Positions 56,925 through 64,000 of a stretch of DNA of 64,000 nucleotides are shown piece by piece. Numbering within the stretch: position 1 is the first letter of the stretch; the number at the start of each line of letters is the position of its first letter. The notes under the pieces are model-generated. The model saw only the letters and a list, made by a program, of their open reading frames with translations. It was not told the DNA's origin and made no database searches. This DNA is from Heterocephalus glaber (taxonomy: Eukaryota; Chordata; Mammalia; Rodentia; Bathyergidae). The stretch lies in NCBI RefSeq assembly GCF_000247695.1, contig NW_004624795.1, forward strand, positions 12,366,870-12,430,869, written 5' to 3'. A program made the translations under genes and the position numbers.

Positions 56925-57068
56925 GGCCATTGTCCTGTGTGCTGCAGGACTCGAACCATCCCTGGCCTCCACCCACTAGATGCCAGTAGCAACCCCACCC
57001 CCAGTCTAAGCAGCCAAAGATTCCCCTGAGAAGCACCATTGCCCCTGGTTGAGGACCACTGCTTGATA
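56925..57068 (-). mobile_element. MER20-like hAT-Charlie transposon fragment, antisense
   Basis: CATTGTCCTGTGTGCTGCAG, CCCTGGCCTCCACCCACTAG, ATGCCAGTAGCAACCCCACC, and the terminal CCCTGGTTGAGGACCACTG. These match the MER20 end ('cagtggttctcaaccagggg...ctactggcatctagtgggtagaggccaggga' in reverse). The outer third is missing. Confidence 0.85.
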
Positions 57069-57554
57069 CTCATGGTTTTTTTCTACCCATTGCTTGCCTA
57101 GACTCTGTTGCTCACATGGGATCAGGACTCTGTATTTTTGGATGCTCAGGTGATCATGGACATCTGAGGTGCTACTCATACTCAACCAATGTGTGGTAAC
57201 TGCTTAAGCATCTGCTGTGTGTAGCCAGGGTGAGGTGCTGGGGCGATGCTTGAAGCCTCAGGTGGGAGCTTGCTGCCGTGCTCAGGAGCTGAAGGAATTA
57301 CCAGCAAGGCTGGGAGGGGCTCCCTGTCCGGTGAACAGGAAGCGGTTTCGTTGGGACACAGAGGTTCCCCTTTGGGTTTTGGCTGTGTGGGCGATGTTGA
57401 GGGTGTCCCAAAGACGCATGCATGTACACAGGGTAAAGTGTGCATACAAGAATAAAACTCGGGACATCTGCAGGGCTTCCGGTCATTTCTCATCCAGCTT
57501 CCAGTCATTTTTCATCCAGACCTGGTAGGTGATATAATATATCCCAAAAGTCTG

Positions 57555-57722
57555 TCCTTTTGCCTTATCAGAGAGTCTGCATACATTTCTCCCTTCTGAA
57601 AACTCAAAATTGTTTTTTATTTTAACTGTTTTTGGAAATTTGCATTTAAAATAAACATATGAAGAAAAGCTCTTGGGCCTTTGCCCTTGTAGTTTCAATT
57701 AATTAGTGTTAAAAATAGCACT
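57555..57722. promoter_or_regulatory. Candidate conserved AT-rich element
   Basis: TGCCTTATCAGAGAGTCTGC (GATA site in reverse), GAAATTTGCATTTAAAATAA and GTTTCAATTAATTAGTGTTA. Repeat-free and motif-dense. Inference only. Confidence 0.35.
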
Positions 57723-58079
57723 AGCAGATGCTAGTGCTGCCCATAATCCCACATCTCAGGGTATGTCAGACCCCTGGAGAGACCAGGATGCCTTGGGACT
57801 CATTTCTGAGGACCCCCAGAGAGGAGCTAGTGAGAAATAGTGTCGGGGGCGGGGGGCGGGTCGTGCACAGGCGCGTAGGCTTTTGTACACACACATACAT
57901 GCAAACACACAAGAAAAGGACATCAGGTGGTTCGGTTTTCTCCTTTAAAAACTCAAGAAGGCTTTTCAAACTCCTCCTGTCTGGTCTGCCACTCTCCCTT
58001 CCTCCCCCAGAAATCCTTGGTTAGGTCTTAAGACTCAACAACAACAAAGAACAAAGACACAGACAATCTCCCCCTCCTG

Positions 58080-58335
58080 ACAGTGTCAGCTGTGAACTGA
58101 AGATCTGAATAGCCTTTAAAATTGTTTTATTGTTGTCAGCGCTGCAGAATGGTGTGTAATCTTTGTGTTCTGGAGAATCTTTAATTGGCACAAAAGGGCA
58201 GTTTAGCCGGCATCTTGTAGGAGGTTTGTCATGCAAACGGTTAGTGCCTGCCACTCACAACATATAGGGCTATCCAAGCTGATTTGCATCAGCAGCTCCC
58301 TCTGGTTAATAGCCTTGTATGTTTCCTGGGGGTCC
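58080..58335. promoter_or_regulatory. Candidate conserved non-coding element
   Basis: AATCTTTAATTGGCACAAAA, TTTAGCCGGCATCTTGTAGG, TTGTCATGCAAACGGTTAG and GCTGATTTGCATCAGCAGC (two octamer-like motifs; the last lies in the palindrome GCTGATTTGCATCAGC). Low repeat content, retained CpGs. Inference only. Confidence 0.4.
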
Positions 58336-58514
58336 CTGAGCAGAAGTCAAGGGAAGATGAGGCTCCCCTCCCCTCCTCTGGATTCATATTGCCTTGCAGC
58401 CACTTGGAACCTCCTGTCATCGTCCTCCAAGAGGGACATGCAGGATAGCGTCCTCCCACAAATGAAAGCCTTCACCAATTCAGCTATTTTGTAGCAATTA
58501 AGAGAAGGGGATTG

Positions 58515-58605
58515 GGCCAGGGATTTAGCTCAGTGGTTTTGTCGCCTGCTGCGCAAGCGCAAGGACCAGAGTTCAATCCCCAGTACCAAAAAAAAAAAGA
58601 GAGAG
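58515..58605 (+). mobile_element. ID SINE, sense, with target-site duplication
   Basis: Flanked by identical AGAGAAGGGGATTG repeats at 58501-58514 and 58606-58619. The A box TAGCTCAGTGG is intact, the B box is GTTCAATCC, and the 3' end is AGTACC plus about eleven A and a (GA)n extension. It is of the TGCTGCGC subfamily. Confidence 0.95.
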
Positions 58606-58844
58606 AGAGAAGGGGATTGAGAGATCTGATCACAAACAAGATGCTATCTATATCAGACAATATTAGCGGGTAATGCTAGCCACTGAAATAACTATACCCC
58701 AAAATTCCAGTGTCTTAACACAAGAGAAGTTTTATTGCTTGCTTCCTTAACAATTCTGTTTGGCAGTTCCTGGTTGGGTTTTCAGGCATGTGGTGATTCA
58801 CCTCTTAGGACTTTGTCATCCCTTACAGCCTCAGGTGCTGGGTA

Positions 58845-58960
58845 CTAAACTAAATTCTGTAGATCTTTTATCTTGTTTAATTCTCAAACTGCTCCTAGAA
58901 GAAGACAGTCTTCTCATTTACCTGGTGGGAAAACTGGGGCTCAGGCCCAGCCATGTGTTC
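58845..58960. repeat. MIR/L2-class ancient repeat fragment
   Basis: TTGTTTAATTCTCAAACTGC, TCATTTACCTGGTGGGAAAA and CTGGGGCTCAGGCCCAGCCA follow the 'ttaatcctcacaac...attttacagatgaggaaactgaggctcag' layout. Confidence 0.6.
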
Positions 58961-59299
58961 GGGATTGCATGGAAACATCATAGGTGCCCTCAAGCCACGT
59001 AAGGAAGGGCCTGGTCCCCCTGCCCCAACCACATGCTACAAGCCACTTTGATAGACCTGTCTTCTCTCACTCTCTTCCTTGTTTAAAACAGAAAAACAAA
59101 TGTTTTCTTTTCCATGGCCTCATCCCACAAGGCCAGCTGTCTCTGCTTTAGGAAGTCGGGTTTGGGGCTTTGCTCTATTGGGCCACAGGAATTCCACCAA
59201 ACTGAGACAGGCCTTAACTGTAGAAAGGCAGGAGAGAGCCAGGAGAAGAATCCTAGACCATCCCCTTGTTTGGTGGAGAGGTGCGCCTCACTTGGCCAT

Positions 59300-59316
59300 G
59301 TATGTATGTGTGTATA

Positions 59317-59371
<55 letters not shown>
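59300..59371. repeat. (TG)n microsatellite, longest in the window
   Basis: Starts with GTATGTATGTGTGTATATGT and runs as uninterrupted TG for about 50 bases. It yields Cys-Val and His-Thr runs in spurious open frames on both strands. Confidence 0.98.
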
Positions 59372-59374
<3 letters not shown>

Positions 59375-60035
59375 GGGTGGGGAGCAGGGAGCTGTTTACC
59401 ACACTCTGGAGAGCTAAGCGCAGCATGTGGGCCCCACAGAAGGAGCCTCTTGACAAGCTGGTCTTTCTCCTGACACCACTGCCTGTTAATGGATTCAGAG
59501 TCTGGCAGTTCCATCGAAAGCTGACTGCCAATGAGCCTGGCTGCTCCCGCACTTGACACTGCTGATCAGAAATGGGTTTCCTTTTGACGCCCTGCACTGC
59601 TCCCGACATGGCCTTCATCAAACAACAGACGCGTAGTTAACCGAAACCCATCCCTAGGCATCTCCTACACTTCTCCTTCACCCACCCCCTCCCATAAACA
59701 AAGTGACATTGATGTCTGCAGGGAGAATAGGATCGAGACCCCGCACTCCAGCCCTGTGAGGACTGTACACATTGCTTCAAAACCTCCTGAGTGATCTGCA
59801 CGGGACTTTTGCTTGTGTGCCCATGCAGAACCCACCAAGGGTGTACTCTTAGCCAGGGAGTCCTGAGAGGAGGCTCTGGGCTCTGTGGTCTCTGATGGGG
59901 TGGGGGTGGGGACAGGCAAAAAGATCAGCCTCAGAAGACCCAAGTGCTCTTGAAGAAAGCTTTCTTCTCTTAGGTCTTGGGGATCTGGCGTGCCTGTCCC
60001 TCCTGAGCAATCCTTGGCAGAAATTGGGACTGTGT

Positions 60036-60900
60036 TGCTGGGGATCTTCCCCAAGAATTAAAAGAATCATACCACAGTGATATATGTGCACCCATGTTCA
60101 TAGCAGCACAGTTTGTGATAGCTAAAACTTGGAAACAGCCCAAATGCCCATCACCTGGAGACTGGATAAAGAAAATGTGGTTTTTTAATAAGATGGAGTA
60201 CTACTCAGCCATAAAGAATGAGAAATTAGAGACATTTATAGCTAAGTGGATGCACATTGAGGCGATACTCTTAAGTGAAATAAATAGGACACACATATGT
60301 AAACACTGAATAGTTTCTCTGGTGTGAGAAACTGAAAGTGTAAATAAGGACTAAATGTATAATAGGTAATGTGAAATCGGAAGAAAAGGGGCAAAGGGGA
60401 AGGAAGTAGGAGGGCTAGGGGAAAGGATAGAAGGGAATGGGATTAATATGAGAAAATGGAAAAATAGGAACAAAATCTTTGTAAATAGGACTGGAGGGGT
60501 TGAAGGGAGGGCTGGGCAAGGGTGAAAAATAAGAACCAAGAGAGACTATGTAAAGGTGCAAATTTCCAGTGATGAATGTCATTATATTGTATACCTAAAA
60601 TGTACCAATGATTAGAATGAATAATCAATAGTGCAAAATAGGAAGAAAAGGTCCAAAGAGGTAGGGGTAGTGGGAGGGGCAGGGGAAAGGAAAGAAGGGA
60701 AAGGAAAAATGATGAGAAATGGAAAAAATGGAAATAAAGTCTTTGTAAATAGGGAAGGGTGGAGGGGGTGAAGGGAGGGCTAGGAATGGGGAAAAAATAA
60801 GAACCAAGATGCATTATGTAAAGGTACAATTCCCAATGAGAAATGTAATTGCATTGTATACCTACAATGTACCAATAAAAGAATTTTTTTTAAAAAAGAA
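60036..60900 (+). mobile_element. 5'-truncated L1 with duplicated 3' UTR and target-site duplication
   Basis: Direct repeats AGAAATTGGGACTGTGT (60019-60035) and AGAAATTGGGAGTGTGT (60901-60917) agree at 16/17 and bracket the insert. It holds the last part of L1 ORF2, then a G-rich, purine-rich 3' UTR and an AATAAAAGAATTTTTTTTAA end. Within the UTR a block of about 240-260 bp occurs twice in tandem (about 60371-60612 and 60631-60880), starting GGAAGAAAAGG and ending at ATGTACCAAT. Confidence 0.95.
60094..60309 (+). pseudogene. L1 ORF2 C-terminal fragment
   Basis: A 71-codon open frame with the L1 ORF2 tail motifs TWKQPKCPS, DWIKKMWF and MEYYSAIKN, then a WMHIE...LSEI segment. This is the zinc-finger-proximal C-terminal end of the L1 reverse-transcriptase/endonuclease protein (about 1,270 residues when whole). 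The endonuclease and reverse-transcriptase domains are absent because the copy is truncated, so it is non-functional. It ends close to the normal stop. Confidence 0.95.
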
Positions 60901-60938
60901 AGAAATTGGGAGTGTGTGATGATCATAAGCAGAAAGCA

Positions 60939-60960
60939 AAATAATAATAATAATAATAAG
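60939..60960. repeat. (AAT)n microsatellite
   Basis: Seven AAT-type units just 3' of the L1 target duplication. Confidence 0.9.
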
Positions 60961-61969
60961 TGGAAAGCATTTGAAGGCTTGAAGCAAGAGGTTGTCACAT
61001 TCTAGTCCAGTCCACCTGACCAGCCTCTCCTGCAGCAGCCTAGAGCACAAAGCAGGTCACAGCTTTTCTCCCTTCTCCCCTTGCAAGGATACTGGCTGCA
61101 GCTTGGGGCAGATTTAGGGATCCAGGCCCTAGAGTCTCCATCCAGCCTGGCCCAATGAGGACTAGCCCACCCAACAAGATTTGAAGGGCACCTCCTTGCT
61201 TGCTCTGCAGAGGTGCGCCACACTGGCATACTGAGGATGGACTATCAGCGGAGGTCAAAAGCCAGCAGATGGTCTGTCCAAGTGGCCCCCCCAGTGAAGA
61301 GGAGGAGCCATTTGTCAGAATCAGCACGTTGGAATGGGTGGCACCTAATGGGCCCCAGATTCTAGAATCCTTGGTGCCCTGTTGGCTTCTATGTACATTC
61401 TTCAAGATCTCTTCCCAGTGCAGAAGCACCACAGGTTCAGTATCTGGTGGAAGAAGCCTTTGTTACTTAATTCTTATGTTTTGTTTCAAATTACAGGACC
61501 TGAAGCCTTTGGGATGCAATGCCGAATAGTTTAGTTTCTTTTCTTAAGAAAGAAAAGGCCACAGGCCTCTCAAGCATGCATTATAGTACCAGCTGCCCCC
61601 AAGACCAAGGGAGATAGAGAGATTGCCACTGACGTCTCTGTTATATTCAAGGCCAGCGCTTAGGTCATTGGGTTACTGAATTCTCATACTGAACCAGAGA
61701 TGTGATGGAGGCCACCGTGAAGTCCCAGTCTGCCCTGGGAGAAGCACACAGTGGTTCTCAGATTTGGAAGGAATCCAAGGGTCCTATGCTAGATTTTAAA
61801 GTGAAGCAGTCTGATTTTTTGCCTTGGACAAGAGACTAAACTGTTTGTTGTTTATATCCTCATCACATTGCTAAAATATATATATTTTTTCTCTTTAGAA
61901 AGCTAGCAAGCATGCAGCTGTTTAATCCTTTGAGAGAATGGCTACTTGGTCTCTTTGCTGCTGCATATG

Positions 61970-61996
61970 TTCATTCATTCATTCATTCATTCATTT
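61970..61996. repeat. (CATT)n microsatellite
   Basis: Six CATT units. It lies at the start of a possible old interspersed repeat (ATCACTGAGTGACAGCCATG, TGCCATTGTCCTTCTAGGCC) running to about 62.2 kb. Confidence 0.9.
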
Positions 61997-62784
61997 GAAT
62001 CATCACTGAGTGACAGCCATGTGCCATTGTCCTTCTAGGCCTGGCCCAGCAAGGAGAAGACAGTGTGTGTTTCAGGGGAAAGGATGTAGGGAAGAGTTCT
62101 CAAGGGAAGAGGTAGAAGATAGAGCCATAAGGAGTGACCCGGGAGGCTCAGGCTGCTGAAGGTTGGGGTAACTAATGTCAATAGGGATAAATAAAGGGCC
62201 TGCAGAGATTAGTCCTGCGGTCTCAAACTATTTAGGAGGAATGGGGCTTTGAATGTTGGGGTAGCAGGAGAGACAGCTCCTCTTCACACCTGCATTGGCG
62301 ATCTGGAGCTAGGAAAAGGATAGTTTTACCCAATGTTCAAGTTCCCTCTAGTCCCCTAAACCCTGGCCTTTGTTAACCCTTTTCTGGACTCAGGGGTCCT
62401 GATTGCTTTGCCTTTTCCTGAGCAGGTTTGGTTTTTTTCACTTCTGTGTTGGAAAAAACATCCCATTGACTCCATTTTCATGTTTAAGGTTGAGCAGTTC
62501 AACATTTCTTCCAAAGAAGAGCAGGAAACAATATCCAAAATATCAGGGTCATGCATTTGTGTTTTCAAGTGTATTGAAGCCGAAGTGAAAACGGAGGTGC
62601 GTGTGAACCAGTAGGAGCCACAGAACTTGGGAGTTGCATATGTTCATTGTGGTGGGGAGTTACATGGCCAGCAAGGTCCCTGTGGCCAGTATCCCAGCTG
62701 CCATTACCGAATCGTGTAGGTAGGCACCACCTCAACCTTTTTTTGTGTACGAGATCTGTTTGATCCTCCGTGATAGGTCTGATG

Positions 62785-62895
62785 AAGGGGAATCTATATA
62801 TTTTTTCCATATGGGGAAACTGAGGTTTATGGAGCTCAAGTAATATATCCATGGTCTTGTCAGTATTCAGGCCCAGGGCAGTACAATTAAAATGC
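62785..62895. repeat. MIR/L2-class ancient repeat fragment
   Basis: CATATGGGGAAACTGAGGTT, TATGGAGCTCAAGTAATATA and CAGTATTCAGGCCCAGGGCA correspond to 'gatgaggaaactgaggctcagagaggttaagtaact...'. Confidence 0.6.
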
Positions 62896-63399
62896 CTATA
62901 ACCCTTCTATTTCCCTCAACCAGTTCACTAGGTCACAGTCACCAGGACAAACAGCTATTTCAAATCTCAGTCTGGCAAAATTAAGATATAGAGAGTTCAT
63001 GTTAGTGTCTATCGACGTAACTGTTAAAAACAAGCAAAATAAAACCAAAAAATGTACATCTTCCCGAGGACCCACATTGACATTAGCTGAGATCAAGGCT
63101 GAAAGTTTTGAAGTTGGAGAAGAGATTTCTTGTTGCCTTCGTCAGGGCAGCTGCCTCGTCCTGAGCCCTTGAGTAGTCTGTTCAGAATCTGGAGATGGAT
63201 CATGTGAGCGGGATGTAACAGGCCTACCTCTGCTCGTGCTTGGCTGGGTTTCAGACCTCGGCTGCAGAGACAGTGTACTATAAATAGATGAGAGGAAGAG
63301 CCTTTGCACAAAATTCCTATGTTCCTAGAGCTGTCACCTTTTGGGCCAAGCTGTCCTAGTCTTGGGGCCATGAAGTTTCTGCAAGTAACTTGTATGAGT

Positions 63400-63960
63400 T
63401 TGTTTTCATGCTGACCACACCCCCGTCACAGAAGAAGCACGGTTCTTTAATACGAGGTAACCATCAACAACATGGTGACTTTAGCCTCACCCCTAAATGT
63501 GACAATTTTGTGAGTGAATGTTAAGAAGGAAGAAGTGTGTCGGTAGCACCAGTAACCATAGAGTGGAACTCTTAGGATTTCAGTGACTTGTCCTCAAGGA
63601 TGGTCAAGTGTCTGCACACTGGAGAAAGAAACACATTTCCTTGGGGTCTTTGCTAACTGTGCACACACATGAGGCTACCCCCCAAGGCTACTGACCATCA
63701 TGGGTGCAAAGAAACTGGGTTTCCAGCGAACAGGTGTTAAAATCTGCATTTCTCTGTAGTCAGGAGTTGCATCATCTCGGGTTGATTTTTCTGGAGGAGA
63801 TTGCAGAGTAGCGGCCCACAGGTAATGCATTTCCAAAGGATATATCCGTTGTGCTGAAAAGCACAGAGCCAGAATAATCTGTAACCTATTCCACCCAAAT
63901 AAATAAGTCAGCAAATAAGTCTGCTTTCATTGTATTTTCTTCTTCATAAATATCCTTTAA
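63400..63960. promoter_or_regulatory. Candidate conserved non-coding stretch at the right edge
   Basis: Repeat-free with scattered CpGs and factor-like words: GTTCTTTAATACGAGGTAAC, ACAGGTGTTAAAATCTGCAT, CAGGTAATGCATTTCCAAAG, and an AATAAATAAGTCAGCAAATA segment (AP-1/MAF-like). No coding frame is supported. Inference only. Confidence 0.25.
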
Positions 63961-64000
63961 ATTGAACCTGAGTGACAGGGTATGTGTTTGCCACTAAAAT

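Noticed and set aside
59079..59621. Cys-Val and His-Thr repeat open frames
   Set aside because: Translation of the TG microsatellite in all frames.
60036..60900. Active L1 element
   Set aside because: Truncated to the last part of ORF2; endonuclease and reverse transcriptase are missing.
1..64000. A novel gene system, CRISPR array, operon or viral gene cluster
   Set aside because: None seen. The window has the repeat content and gene sparsity of mammalian intergenic or intronic DNA; the only retroviral-type sequences are two solo MaLR LTRs.

Overview
This is mammalian nuclear DNA, and almost certainly from a rodent. It carries about ten copies of an ID-type SINE (tRNA-derived, with A box TAGCTCAGTGG and B box GTTCGATCC), B1 (7SL-derived) fragments, a B1+ID composite, and a rodent-type MaLR LTR. 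The ID copies end in GGTACC plus a short A tail and have an unusual anticodon-arm region. This differs from the usual rat, mouse and squirrel IDs and makes me lean, weakly and from memory, to Castorimorpha (beaver or kangaroo-rat lineage). I cannot name the locus.

I find no convincing protein-coding exon, no functional RNA gene and no CRISPR or prokaryotic feature. The open frames present are short, have no recognisable domains, and often run through repeats. The only recognisable protein-coding sequence is the decayed C-terminal end of an L1 ORF2 near 60.1-60.3 kb. The window is best read as intergenic or deep-intronic DNA.

Layout. 0-0.6 kb: moderately CpG-rich DNA with a two-level minisatellite. 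0.6-12 kb: ancient hAT-Charlie, MIR and L2 fossils, one ID, and AT-rich candidate conserved elements near 3.4-3.7 and 4.4-4.9 kb. 12-24 kb: the best candidate conserved non-coding block (13.9-14.2 kb), a 20-bp tandem repeat, two IDs, a truncated U6 retrocopy, an 80-bp hAT miniature transposon, an antisense B1, and a second candidate conserved block at 22.06-22.37 kb. 24-42 kb: B1, L1, ID and MIR fossils, a long MaLR LTR (39.55 kb), and a B1-ID composite with a nested ID (41.0-41.4 kb). 42-56 kb: simple repeats, two IDs, a second MaLR LTR (46.7 kb), an L2 3' end (53.4-53.9 kb) and several MIRs. 56-64 kb: a MER20 fragment, two candidate conserved elements (57.6 and 58.1-58.3 kb), an ID, a long TG tract, and a 5'-truncated L1 whose 3' UTR contains an internal tandem duplication.

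If the window has a function, it is most likely cis-regulatory. Several AT-rich, repeat-poor stretches with clustered TAAT-type and octamer-like motifs lie between ancient repeats, as seen around developmental genes. That is inference from composition; no alignment could be run. Family names for old repeats are from memory and approximate. Target-site duplications, tandem periods and subfamily differences were read directly from the sequence.
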